A stretch of DNA of 45,015 nt, from NCBI GenBank assembly GCA_004297005.1, contig SCVA01000054.1, positions 1 through 45,015 of the forward strand, given 5' to 3'. Numbering within the stretch: the stretch's first letter is position 1; each line of letters begins with the position of its first letter. Source of the DNA: Nevskiaceae bacterium (GTDB lineage: Bacteria > Pseudomonadota > Gammaproteobacteria > Nevskiales > Nevskiaceae). The position numbers were made by a program, and so were the translations under genes. A model generated the notes under the pieces. The model had not been told where the DNA came from. It did no database searches and saw only the letters and a program-made list of their open reading frames with translations. Shown piece after piece: positions 15,465 through 26,099 of this stretch.

Positions 15465-16979
15465 ATGGAATATTTCGTCAAGAGCGGCAATCCCGAAAAA
15501 CAGCGCGTCGCCTGCGTGATCGTCGGCATTTACGACCGTCGCAGCCCCTCCGACCCCGCGGAGGTGATCGACAAGGCCGCCGACGGCCTGATCGGCGGGA
15601 TCATGCGCCGCGGCGACATGGACGGAAAACTCGGCTCCACCCTGGTGCTGCACAACATTCCTGGCGTATTCGCCGACCGCGTGTTGCTGGTGGGCCTGGG
15701 CAAGCAGCGCGACTTCGACGAAACCGCGTTCCGCAAGGCCAACGTCGCCGCCGCCCGCGCCCTGCGCAGCGCCACCGGCGCCATCGACGCGGTCAGCTAT
15801 CTGACCCACCTGGAGGTCAAGGGCCGCGATTTCCACTGGAACGTGCAGCAGGCCACCCTGGTCACCGAGGACGCCTACTACCGTTTCGACGCCATGAAGG
15901 GCGCCCAGGCTCGCGAGGCACTGCCGGCCTACAAGCTGGAACGGCTGACCTTCGACGTGCCGCGCCGCTCCGACCTGCCCTCCGGCGAGAAGGGCCTGGC
16001 CGAGGCCCTGGCGATCGCCAAGGGCGTGGCCCTGGCCAAGGATCTCGGCAACCTGCCGGGCAATGTCTGCACCCCCAGCTACCTGGCCGAGACCGGCCTG
16101 AAGCTGGCGGCGGAATCGGGCGGCCTGATCAGCACCCGCATTCTTGAAGAAGCCGACATGGAGAAGCTGGGCATGGGCTCGCTGCTGTCGGTGAGCCGCG
16201 GCTCGCGCCAGCCGGCCAAGCTGATCGTCATGGAATACCGCCAGGGTCCGGCCGGCGAGAAGCCGGTGGCCCTGGTCGGCAAGGGCCTCACCTTCGACGC
16301 CGGTGGCATCAGCCTGAAGCCGGGCGCGAAGATGGACGAGATGAAGTTCGACATGTGCGGCGGTGCCTCGGTGTTCGGCACCTTCAAGGCCCTGAGCCTG
16401 CTGAAGCTGGCGATCAATGTGGTGGCGGTGGTCGCCGCCTCCGAGAACCTGCCGGACGGCCAGGCCAGCAAGCCCGGCGACATCGTCACCAGCATGGCCG
16501 GCATCACCATCGAGGTGCTCAACACCGACGCCGAGGGCCGGCTGATCCTCTGCGACGCGCTGACCTACACCGAGCGCAGCTTCGACCCGGCGGTGTGCAT
16601 CGACATGGCCACCCTCACCGGCGCCTGCGTGATGGCCCTGGGCCAGTTCCCCTCCGGCCTGTTCAGCAACACCCCCGGCCTCGCCCGCGCCCTGCTCAAC
16701 GCCGGCGAGCAGATCGGCGACCGCGCCTGGGAGCTGCCGCTGTGGCCGGAGTACGAGGAGAACATCAAGAGCGAGTTCGCCGACATTGCCAACATCGCCA
16801 CCAAGGGCGAGGGTGGCGGCGCGATCATCGGCGCCACCTTCCTGCACAAGTTCACCAAGAAGATGAAGTGGGCGCACCTCGACATCGCCGGCACCGCCTG
16901 GCTGGGCAAGAAGGGCACCGGCCGGCCGGTGCCGCTGCTCACTCAGTACCTGCTGAATTACGCAGCGAAAGAGGAATAA
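15465..16979 (+). CDS. pepA: Leucyl aminopeptidase (M17)
   Basis: PepA is a hexameric dizinc/dimanganese aminopeptidase that releases N-terminal residues; in E. coli it also binds DNA for Xer recombination and pyrimidine regulation. GKGLTFDAGGISLKPG supplies metal-binding Lys and Asp, and NTDAEGRLILCDALTY is the family signature with metal ligands and active-site Arg. GEGGGAIIGATFLHKF and WAHLDIAGTAW are typical near the C-terminus. I chose the ATG at 15465 (MEYFVKSGN), giving 504 aa; the frame is open 61 codons further up, but that part is the lptG promoter region. holC follows after 21 bases. Confidence 0.97.
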   Translation: MEYFVKSGNPEKQRVACVIVGIYDRRSPSDPAEVIDKAADGLIGGIMRRGDMDGKLGSTLVLHNIPGVFADRVLLVGLGKQRDFDETAFRKANVAAARALRSATGAIDAVSYLTHLEVKGRDFHWNVQQATLVTEDAYYRFDAMKGAQAREALPAYKLERLTFDVPRRSDLPSGEKGLAEALAIAKGVALAKDLGNLPGNVCTPSYLAETGLKLAAESGGLISTRILEEADMEKLGMGSLLSVSRGSRQPAKLIVMEYRQGPAGEKPVALVGKGLTFDAGGISLKPGAKMDEMKFDMCGGASVFGTFKALSLLKLAINVVAVVAASENLPDGQASKPGDIVTSMAGITIEVLNTDAEGRLILCDALTYTERSFDPAVCIDMATLTGACVMALGQFPSGLFSNTPGLARALLNAGEQIGDRAWELPLWPEYEENIKSEFADIANIATKGEGGGAIIGATFLHKFTKKMKWAHLDIAGTAWLGKKGTGRPVPLLTQYLLNYAAKEE

Positions 16980-17000
16980 GCCAGCCGGGCTCCCGCCGCC

Positions 17001-17462
17001 ATGACGCGAGTCGATTTCTACATCCTGCCCGAGCAGGGCGGCAGCGATCCGCTGTCGGCGGCGGTGCGCCTCTGCGACAAGGCGGCGGCGGCCGGGCACC
17101 GGCTCTACGTCACCGCCAGCGATCCGGCCCGCCTGGACGCGCTCGGCGACCTGCTCTGGACCCAACGCCAGGGCAGCTTCCTGGCGCACGAGCGCTATCT
17201 GCACTCGGCACCGGTGGAGCCGCTGCCGCAAGTGCTGATCGGCGAGCGCGAACCGCCGGAGGGCTGGCAGGACATCCTGCTGACGCTCTGCACCCAGGTG
17301 CCTGCCTATTTCAGCCGCTTTGAGCGGGTGCTGGAGATCGTGCCGGGCGATGCCGAGAGCCGCGAGCGCTGTCGCGAGCGCTTCAAGTTCTACCGGGAGC
17401 GCGGTTACGAGTTACGCAGTTTCGAGCAGACCGCCGAGGGTGGCTGGAAGCAAAAGGCCTAG
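17001..17462 (+). CDS. holC: DNA polymerase III subunit chi
   Basis: HolC links the clamp loader (through psi/HolD) to SSB at the replication fork. [12 protein letters not shown] at the start, [14 protein letters not shown] and [14 protein letters not shown] [14 protein letters not shown] are typical. Length (153 aa) is normal. It follows pepA by 21 bases, the usual arrangement. The usual next gene valS is absent: the 3' end overlaps convergent cysG by 4 bases. Confidence 0.93.
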   Translation: MTRVDFYILPEQGGSDPLSAAVRLCDKAAAAGHRLYVTASDPARLDALGDLLWTQRQGSFLAHERYLHSAPVEPLPQVLIGEREPPEGWQDILLTLCTQVPAYFSRFERVLEIVPGDAESRERCRERFKFYRERGYELRSFEQTAEGGWKQKA

Positions 17463-18877
17463 GGCAGATTCTCGGCGCCGCCCCGCGGACCACCCGCCCG
17501 GAACCAGTCCAGCCGCTCGCGCAGGCGCACCACCTCACCGACGATCAGCAGCGAGGCGCCGCTGGGTGCCAGCGCCGCCACCTTGGCCGGCAGATCGGCG
17601 AGCGTGCCAGTGAGCACCCGCTGACTGGGCTGGGTGCCGTCCTCGACCAGGGCGGCCGGCCAGTCCGCTGGCAGGCCATGAGCAATCAGCTCGGCGCAGA
17701 TGCGCGGCAGCGTCGTCACCCCCATGTAGAACACCACGGTCTGACCGGGCCGCGCCAGCTGATCCCAGTGCAGGCGCAGCTCGCCGTCGGCGCGGGCATG
17801 GCCGGTAACGAAGATGCAGGCCTGGGAATAGTCACGGTGCGTCAGCGGAATTCCGGCGTAGGCCGCGCAGCCGGCGGCGGCGGTCACCCCCGGCACCACC
17901 TGGAAGGGAACGCCGTGGGCTGCCAGTTCGGCGATTTCCTCGCCACCGCGCCCAAAGATGAAGGGATCGCCGCCCTTGAGCCGCAGCACCCGCTTGCCCT
18001 GCCGGGCCAGCCGCACGAGCTCGGCATTGATCTCGTCCTGCGGCACGGTGTGCTGGTTGCGGCGCTTGCCGACGAAGATGCGCTCGGCATCGCGGCGCAC
18101 CAGGTCGAGGATCGCCGGCGCCACCAGACGGTCGTGCAGTACCACATCGGCCTGCTGCATCAGGCGCAGGGCGCGGAAGGTGAGCAGATCGGGGTCGCCC
18201 GGTCCGGCGCCGACCAGATAGACCTCACCGGTCGCCACGCCGGGTGCCGCCGTCAGTAGCTCCGAGAACAGCGCTTCCGCGGCGTCGAGCTGGCCTGAAA
18301 GCAGGCGCTCCGGCCCGGCGCCATCGAGAAAGCGCTCCCAGAGATTGCGCCGCTGCGGCAGCGGCAGGGCCTTAACCCGCGGCCGCCGCTGCTCCATGAA
18401 CTGCGCGATCCGCCCGTAACCGGCGGGCAGGAGGGTCTCTATGCGTTCGCGCAGCCGCCGGGCCAGCACCGGCGCGGCACCGCCAGTGGCGATGGCGACA
18501 CTGATCGGCGCGCGATCGACAATGGCCGGCGTTATAAAACTGGATGGCGCCGGATCGTCAACGACGTTGACCGGCACTCCCTGCCCGTCAGCAGCGGCGG
18601 CGACCTGGCGATTGAAAGCGGCGTCATCGGTGGCAGCAATCACTAGGCGGCAACCCGAGACCTGCGCGGGGTCGAATTCGACGCCCAGATAGTGGAACCG
18701 CCCCTGATCCCGGAGCGCCGCTAGCTCTGCGTTGAGTTCCCTGGCCACCAGCTCCAGTCGCGGTGACGCACGCTCCAGCAATCGCAGCTTGCGAGCCGCC
18801 ACCTCGCCGCCGCCGACGATCAGCACTCTGGCGCCGGAAAGGCGCAGGCTGATCGGGAACCAGGGACTGTCAGTCAT
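17459..18877 (-). CDS. cysG: Siroheme synthase (trifunctional)
   Basis: CysG makes siroheme from uroporphyrinogen III for the sulfite reductase encoded nearby. The N-terminal precorrin-2 dehydrogenase/ferrochelatase half (about 1-205) begins with [13 protein letters not shown], a Rossmann NAD site, and holds [20 protein letters not shown]. The C-terminal methyltransferase (about 216-460) has [36 protein letters not shown] and [19 protein letters not shown]. Length (472 aa) is typical. It follows the TSUP transporter gene by 9 bases in the same direction. In Pseudomonas cysG stands next to serS; here it is about 5.5 kb from serS, with cysB-cysI in between. Confidence 0.97.
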   Translation of the reverse strand: MTDSPWFPISLRLSGARVLIVGGGEVAARKLRLLERASPRLELVARELNAELAALRDQGRFHYLGVEFDPAQVSGCRLVIAATDDAAFNRQVAAAADGQGVPVNVVDDPAPSSFITPAIVDRAPISVAIATGGAAPVLARRLRERIETLLPAGYGRIAQFMEQRRPRVKALPLPQRRNLWERFLDGAGPERLLSGQLDAAEALFSELLTAAPGVATGEVYLVGAGPGDPDLLTFRALRLMQQADVVLHDRLVAPAILDLVRRDAERIFVGKRRNQHTVPQDEINAELVRLARQGKRVLRLKGGDPFIFGRGGEEIAELAAHGVPFQVVPGVTAAAGCAAYAGIPLTHRDYSQACIFVTGHARADGELRLHWDQLARPGQTVVFYMGVTTLPRICAELIAHGLPADWPAALVEDGTQPSQRVLTGTLADLPAKVAALAPSGASLLIVGEVVRLRERLDWFRAGGPRGGAENLP

Positions 18878-18886
18878 CGTCGCCCC

Positions 18887-19690
18887 CTAGCCTGCCAGCG
18901 CCTTGCCAAGGGTCATGACCCCGACCACAACCAGGAGCGCCGAGATCGCGCGTTTGAGACTACGGGCATCCAGGCGAAAACCGATGCGGCTACCGATCCA
19001 GATGCCCGGCAGGGCGCCGAACAGCAGTCCGGCCAGCATCTGCCAATCGACGGTCCCCAAGCGGGCGTGGCCCAGACCGGCGATACCGGTGATGATCACC
19101 GCATGAGCGAGATCGACGGCGACCAAGCGGATCGGCTCCTGCCGAGGATAGAGCAACATCAGCAACATCATGCCGATGACGCCGGCACCGACCGAGGACA
19201 CAGTGACCACCGCGCCGATCAGCGCGCCGGAGAGCACTGTGCCGGGCACCTGATGGCGTGCGATGAATGAATTGAAGCCGGACGGCGCGCGCAGATGACG
19301 CAGCAGCAGATCCTGCGCCAGGGAGAAGCTGGCAGTCAGAATCACCGCTACCGCCAGGGTCAGCTTGATGACCCGGTCCAGTTCCGGGCTGGCGCCTACC
19401 GCCTGAAGCCCCAGCAATGTCAGCAAAGAGGCCGGCACGCTGCCCAGCGCCAGACGACCAACAATTGGCCAATCCAGGGTGCCGCGCCGCTGGTGCAGCA
19501 CCACCCCCCAAGCCTTGCTGATCGAGGCATAGAGCAAATCGGTACCGACCGCCACTGCCGGACTGATGCCGTAGAACAGAATCAGGATCGGGGTCATCAG
19601 CGACCCGCCGCCAACGCCAGTGGCACCCACCGCCGTACCGACTAGCAGGCCCGCCACCGCAAAACCCAATCCGTCCATGCCACCCCACAA
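18887..19690 (-). CDS. TSUP/TauE-SafE family transporter
   Basis: This hydrophobic protein has about eight membrane segments and GATGVGGGSLMTPILILFYGISPAVAVGTDLLYA, split as the usual TSUP repeat; a second repeat begins near GAVVTVSSVGAGVIGMML. The family exports sulfite, sulfoacetate or similar anions, or imports sulfate. Its place upstream of cysG and divergent from cysB makes a sulfur oxyanion the likely substrate (inference). The start may be the Met at 19678 (MDGLGFAVAGLL), four codons in. Confidence 0.88.
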   Translation of the reverse strand: MWGGMDGLGFAVAGLLVGTAVGATGVGGGSLMTPILILFYGISPAVAVGTDLLYASISKAWGVVLHQRRGTLDWPIVGRLALGSVPASLLTLLGLQAVGASPELDRVIKLTLAVAVILTASFSLAQDLLLRHLRAPSGFNSFIARHQVPGTVLSGALIGAVVTVSSVGAGVIGMMLLMLLYPRQEPIRLVAVDLAHAVIITGIAGLGHARLGTVDWQMLAGLLFGALPGIWIGSRIGFRLDARSLKRAISALLVVVGVMTLGKALAG

Positions 19691-19740
19691 GTAAAGGCCG
19701 CGTACCGTAGCAGTCCGGACGCTCCCAGGAAACCCAAGAC

Positions 19741-20767
<1,027 letters not shown>

Positions 20768-20866
20768 GCGGTCAACCAAATTGAATTCGTCTATCGATAT
20801 GCCCATTGCGAATTGCTACCCTTCGCGCCCGCCGACTCGACGGCCCGGCGGCTGGAGCGCCTAGAG

Positions 20867-22531
20867 ATGTATCGCTACGACCAACACGACCAGCAACTGG
20901 TGGACGCCCGCGTCGCCGAGTTCCGCGACCAGACCCGGCGCTATCTCGACGGCTCGCTGCCGGCCGACGAGTTCCGCCACCTGCGGCTGCGCAACGGGCT
21001 CTACATCCAGCGCTTCGCGCCGATGCTGCGCATAAGCATCCCCTACGGCCTCTTGTCCTCGCAGCAGATGCGCATGCTGGCGCACATCGCCCGCAAGTAC
21101 GACAAGGGCTACGGGCACTTCACCACCCGCCAGAACATCCAGTTCAACTGGCCGAAGCTGGAGGAAGTGCCGGACATCCTCGCCGACCTCGCGACCGTAC
21201 AGATGCACGCGATCCAGACCTCCGGCAACTGCATCCGCAACATCACCAGCGACCCTTTTGCCGGCGCCGCCGCCGATGAACTGGTGGACCCTCGCCCCTA
21301 CTGCGAACTGACGCGCCAGTGGGCGACGTTCCACCCGGAATTCAACTGGCTGCCACGCAAATTCAAGATTGCGTTCTCGTCCTCGACCAAGGACCGCGCC
21401 GCCACCCGGGTGCATGACATCGGCATCCACATCGTCCGCAACGCGGCCGGCGAGCTGGGCTACGAGGTGTATGTCGGCGGCGGCCTGGGCCGTACGCCGA
21501 TCATCGGCCTGAAGATCCGAGACTTCCTGCCCGAGCCTGATCTGCTCAGTTATTGCGAAGCGATCCTGCGCGTCTACAACCTGCTGGGCCGGCGCGACAA
21601 CATGTACAAAGCGCGGATCAAGATCCTGGTCAAGGAAATGGGTCTGCCCGCCTTCGCCGAGAAGGTCGAGGCCGAATGGGCGACCATCAAGGATGGCCCG
21701 CTCAAACTCAAGGACGGCGACCTGGAGCGCATGAAGGCGCAGTTCAGCCAGTTCGAGTTGGACCCGTCCGCGGCCAAGGATCAAAGTTACGCCCAGAAGC
21801 TATCGGAAGACTCCGCCTTCGCGGCCTGGACCCGGCGCAATCTCAAGGACCACCGCGTTCCTGGGCACAAGCTGGTCTTCCTCTCGCTCAAGGCCCGCGG
21901 TGTGGCGCCCGGTGACGTCAGCGCCGAACAGATGGACGCCATCGCCGATCTCGCCGACCGTTATGCCTTCGGCGAACTGCGCGCCACCCACGACCAGAAT
22001 TTGGTGTTCACCGACGTCCGTCAGCAGGACCTCTATCCGCTCTGGCAGGCCTTGAGCGCGCTGGGCCTGGCGACGCCGAACATCGGCCTGCTGACCGACG
22101 TGATCTGCTGCCCGGGCCTGGACTTCTGCTCGCTATCGAATGCCAGCTCGATTGCCGTTGCCGAGGAGATCTTCGATAGGTTCGAAGACCTTGACTATCA
22201 ACATGACATCGGCTCGATCAAGCTCAACATGTCTGGCTGCATGAACGGCTGTGGCCATCACAGCGTCGGTCACATCGGCATTCTTGGCGTCGATAAGAAA
22301 GGCGAGGAGTGGTACCAGATCACCCTCGGCGGCAGTTCCGGTAACGACGCCTCCCTGGGGGATCGCACCGGCCCCTCAGTGGAACGCGCCCATATCGCGG
22401 ACGCGATCCAGAACATCGTCGAGACCTACTTGCAGCAGCGACTCAGCGAAGAGGAGGGTTTCCTCGCCTGCTATCGCCGAGTGGGCATGCCCCCCTTCAA
22501 GACACGCTTGTATGCGGAGGAGGCAGCATGA
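20867..22531 (+). CDS. cysI: Sulfite reductase hemoprotein subunit
   Basis: CysI reduces sulfite to sulfide with a siroheme coupled to a [4Fe-4S] cluster. The four cluster cysteines are Cys415 and Cys421 (CCPGLDFCSL) and Cys458 and Cys462 (SGCMNGCGHH), with spacing identical to E. coli CysI. GHFTTRQNIQFNW and the second-repeat LRATHDQNLVF are the siroheme/substrate-binding repeats. I chose the ATG at 20867 (MYRYDQHD), giving 554 aa; the frame is open 18 codons up but those residues look non-native. No CysJ flavoprotein is nearby, so the electron donor is unknown. The DUF934 gene follows with an ATGA overlap. Confidence 0.96.
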   Translation: MYRYDQHDQQLVDARVAEFRDQTRRYLDGSLPADEFRHLRLRNGLYIQRFAPMLRISIPYGLLSSQQMRMLAHIARKYDKGYGHFTTRQNIQFNWPKLEEVPDILADLATVQMHAIQTSGNCIRNITSDPFAGAAADELVDPRPYCELTRQWATFHPEFNWLPRKFKIAFSSSTKDRAATRVHDIGIHIVRNAAGELGYEVYVGGGLGRTPIIGLKIRDFLPEPDLLSYCEAILRVYNLLGRRDNMYKARIKILVKEMGLPAFAEKVEAEWATIKDGPLKLKDGDLERMKAQFSQFELDPSAAKDQSYAQKLSEDSAFAAWTRRNLKDHRVPGHKLVFLSLKARGVAPGDVSAEQMDAIADLADRYAFGELRATHDQNLVFTDVRQQDLYPLWQALSALGLATPNIGLLTDVICCPGLDFCSLSNASSIAVAEEIFDRFEDLDYQHDIGSIKLNMSGCMNGCGHHSVGHIGILGVDKKGEEWYQITLGGSSGNDASLGDRTGPSVERAHIADAIQNIVETYLQQRLSEEEGFLACYRRVGMPPFKTRLYAEEAA

Positions 22532-22989
22532 GCCCGCTGCTGAGCAAGGACGGGACCATCCTTACTGACCTCTACCCGCTGCTTCCGGACGACCAGCCTG
22601 TCCCAGCGGAAGGGAGATCGGTCCTAGTTCCTCTGAGCCGTTTCACCGAAATCGGCAGGTACTCCGGAATTGGCCTATCGCTGCCAAACACCACAGACGT
22701 CCTGAAATTGCCAAGTTCCGTATTGCAGCTCCCCCTGCTGGCACTGGACTTCCCTAGCTTCGGAGACGGGCGCGCCTATTCCCAGGCCCGCTGGCTGAGC
22801 GGGCGCCTTGGTTATCGCGGGGAACTCCGAGCCCGAGGACAGGCCGTGGTACTGGATCAACTGGAAATGCTGCGTAGCTGCGGATTCAGCCAATTCGAGC
22901 TACGAAACGACCAGAATCTTCAGGCCTGCGCAGACAAACTGGCACATCCAACTGCGGTCAGCCGGCGCCGCTTTCCCTCCCTCGCCTGA
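22528..22989 (+). CDS. DUF934 domain protein, sulfite-reductase associated
   Basis: The 153-residue protein matches DUF934: SVLVPLSRFTEIG, LPLLALDFPSFGDGRAYSQARWL and GYRGELRARGQAVVLDQLEMLRSCGFSQFELR. The family nearly always follows cysI and is often annotated as an oxidoreductase; its role (assembly or electron transfer for sulfite reductase) is not established. Translation is coupled to cysI (ATGA). The usual next gene, cysH, is missing. The base composition is lower in GC than cysI, and the C-terminus (HPTAVSRRRFPSLA) departs from the usual acidic tail. Confidence 0.9.
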   Translation: MSPLLSKDGTILTDLYPLLPDDQPVPAEGRSVLVPLSRFTEIGRYSGIGLSLPNTTDVLKLPSSVLQLPLLALDFPSFGDGRAYSQARWLSGRLGYRGELRARGQAVVLDQLEMLRSCGFSQFELRNDQNLQACADKLAHPTAVSRRRFPSLA

Positions 22990-23024
22990 TCTGGGTAGTG
23001 CGGCCGTTTCCCACAAGTGCCAGA

Positions 23025-23040
23025 TGAGAATCGGTTCTCA
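23025..23040. repeat. Palindrome TGAGAA-TCGG-TTCTCA after the DUF934 gene
   Basis: A 6-bp inverted repeat with a 4-base centre lies 36 bases after the DUF934 stop and about 120 bases before the next gene. It resembles a Fur-like half-site pair but with wrong spacing (16 instead of 15 bases). It could be an operator or a weak hairpin. Confidence 0.35.
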
Positions 23041-23159
23041 GGCAAACGCAGAAAACTCTTGTGCAATGCTGCAGGGATAGTTAGAGTCAGATCGGCACAG
23101 CAATTTAGTTTATGTGCTCCGCATTCAATATCATTCGCTACAGGACGGGGATTAATCCA

Positions 23160-23960
23160 ATGAATTTGAACAAGAAAGCAGGTCTGGCACTGGTTGGAGT
23201 GCTCGCCGCCGCAGCGTTGCCGGTTGAAGCGGCCACGCCCGTTTATCGCCAACAGGTTAGCGGCGTGAATCTGGCCGGCTTGGTGCCGCCGATTGCTACG
23301 GCTGCCGCTTCCTTCGGCTCTCCTCTGGCCTTCGGCCCCAGTTGGGGCGAAGCAGGTGCCGGCGTGTTTGTTCAGACCTTGGACGGGGTGGAAGACGATG
23401 CCGATGGTGCTGCCGGCCTGGTCTTCGGCTTGGGCAACGCCAAGAAGGCCGTTGGACTGGAAGTGGGCTTGGCCCTTTCTTCACTCATTGACAGCTCCAA
23501 CGCTCCGGGCGGCTTCGGCGATAACGGTTCGTTCTCCGCCAAACTGCATACTGCTTTGCCTGGCGGCGCGGCGTTTGCCGTCGGCGTTAACTCCTTCGGC
23601 CGCTTTGGTGACAGTAACGATGCTGGGAAGTCCAGCATCTATGCAGTGGGAACCAAGGTCGTTGGTTTGCCTGTCGCCGGCACCAAGAAGAACTTAGTCC
23701 TGAATCTGGGCATTGGTGACCAAGATTTTGCTGAGCCCGGCGAGGACGGGGTTAACCTGTTCGGGTCGGCGGCCCTCTATTTCACCCAGCAGGTTTCGGC
23801 CATTGTTGATTACACCGGTCGTTTCACCAACCTCGGTGTTTCCGTGGCGCCGTTCAAATCGCTCCCGCTGACCGCGACTATTGGCGCCCTCAATGTCGGC
23901 GACCGTTACGACGCAGGGACCGAGTACGCCATTTCCGTCGGTTACGGCGTCAAGTTCTGA
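23160..23960 (+). CDS. Exported hypothetical protein, probable outer-membrane beta-barrel
   Basis: I do not recognise the family. The 266-residue protein starts with a clean signal peptide (about 1-24, cleavage near PVEA-AT). The mature part is Gly/Ala-rich with alternating hydrophobic strands (for example AAGLVFGLGNAKKAVGLEVGLAL, NLVLNLGIGD, SAALYFTQQVSAIVDYTG) and ends in EYAISVGYGVKF, with the C-terminal Phe typical of outer-membrane barrels. I chose the ATG at 23160 over an upstream in-frame one because the signal peptide begins there. It is followed after 20 bases by another exported gene. It has no clear tie to the sulfur genes upstream. Confidence 0.72.
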   Translation: MNLNKKAGLALVGVLAAAALPVEAATPVYRQQVSGVNLAGLVPPIATAAASFGSPLAFGPSWGEAGAGVFVQTLDGVEDDADGAAGLVFGLGNAKKAVGLEVGLALSSLIDSSNAPGGFGDNGSFSAKLHTALPGGAAFAVGVNSFGRFGDSNDAGKSSIYAVGTKVVGLPVAGTKKNLVLNLGIGDQDFAEPGEDGVNLFGSAALYFTQQVSAIVDYTGRFTNLGVSVAPFKSLPLTATIGALNVGDRYDAGTEYAISVGYGVKF

Positions 23961-23980
23961 TCCTTTCTGGAGACACAGCC

Positions 23981-24352
23981 ATGCGCATCAAAATTTTTTC
24001 CTTCATCGCCGCATCACTTCTAGCGACCGGCGTTTGGGCCCAATCCTCCTCGAGCGGCAACGGCAGCGGCAGCGGATCCACCGGCTTCACGGTTGGCTCC
24101 ATCGCGGTCACTTCGAATACATCTGCCACCGCACTGTCGTTCACGGTCCCCGTGCAATCTGGCGGCTCGGTGACGATTGGCATCAGCAGCCCAGCCTCGT
24201 CGCTTTCGCAGATTGGCGTCACCTTGGGCACGGAAAACAATGGTGCCGGCTATTACGTCATTACCGACGGCACGACCACGATTACCATCCTGGTGGACGA
24301 GACCGGCGAGATCTCCTCAATCGGAGAAGGTGACACCGCCCCCAAGGGCTGA
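23981..24352 (+). CDS. Small secreted Ser/Gly/Thr-rich hypothetical protein
   Basis: The 123-residue protein begins with a signal peptide (about 1-20, cleavage VWA-QS), then a low-complexity SSSSGNGSGSGSTG stretch and a Thr/Ser/Val-rich region (residues about 35-110) predicted to be beta-strand (ALSFTVPVQSGGSVTIG, TTTITILVDETGEI). There are no cysteines and no lipobox. A Shine-Dalgarno (GGAG) lies 9 bases before the ATG. It is the last gene before a bidirectional terminator and forms a pair with the barrel-like gene upstream, so it may be that protein's cargo or partner (inference). Family unknown to me. Confidence 0.7.
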   Translation: MRIKIFSFIAASLLATGVWAQSSSSGNGSGSGSTGFTVGSIAVTSNTSATALSFTVPVQSGGSVTIGISSPASSLSQIGVTLGTENNGAGYYVITDGTTTITILVDETGEISSIGEGDTAPKG

Positions 24353-24362
24353 AGGTTCACTG

Positions 24363-24394
24363 AAATAAAAGCCCGCGAAAGCGGGCTTTTATTT
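24363..24394. terminator. Bidirectional intrinsic terminator between the exported pair and serS
   Basis: AAATAAAAGCCCGC and GCGGGCTTTTATTT form a perfect 14-bp stem closed by a GAAA tetraloop. Both strands end in a T-rich arm, so it serves the plus-strand gene pair and the minus-strand ftsK-to-serS run. Confidence 0.93.
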
Positions 24395-24422
24395 GTTGCT
24401 CACCCTGGCAACTTCCCAAAGC

Positions 24423-25721
<1,299 letters not shown>

Positions 25722-26099
25722 TTATGCCAGCGCCGAGCGGGCCAGCCAGAAACCCAGCACACAGGTCGCCAGACTCAGCAGCAGATTGAGGCCGACGTTG
25801 ACCAGCGCGACCGTGACCGCGCCCTCGCGCCAGAGCAGCAGCGTTTCCAGCGAGAATGCCGAGAAAGTGGTGTAGCCGCCGAGCACACCGGTCATCAGCG
25901 CCAGCCGCCACGCCGGCGACCACTCGGGACGCGACAGGGCATAGCCGCCGAGCAGGCCCATGGCGAGGCCGCCGGAGACATTGACGATCAGGGTCGCTGC
26001 CGGAAACGCCGGCCACTGCGTCCGCGCCCACAGCCCCACGCCGTAGCGCGCCAAGGTCCCCAGGGCGCCGCCCAGCGCCACCGCCATCCAGACCGGCAT
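25722..26099 (-). CDS. crcB: Fluoride ion channel CrcB/Fluc
   Basis: CrcB is a dual-topology dimeric channel that exports fluoride. The 125-residue protein has four membrane segments and the family motifs GGALGTLARYGVG, TLIVNVSGGLAMG and the fluoride-lining GVLGGYTTFSAFSLET. Its ATG overlaps the rarA stop by one base (TGATG), so it is coupled to rarA. No fluoride riboswitch can be expected here because there is no leader. Confidence 0.96.
   Translation of the reverse strand: MPVWMAVALGGALGTLARYGVGLWARTQWPAFPAATLIVNVSGGLAMGLLGGYALSRPEWSPAWRLALMTGVLGGYTTFSAFSLETLLLWREGAVTVALVNVGLNLLLSLATCVLGFWLARSALA

Noticed and set aside
15246..17231. 661-codon minus-strand frame opposite pepA
   Set aside because: It mirrors the M17 peptidase over its whole length and has no recognisable motif; third-position GC bias of pepA explains the open frame.
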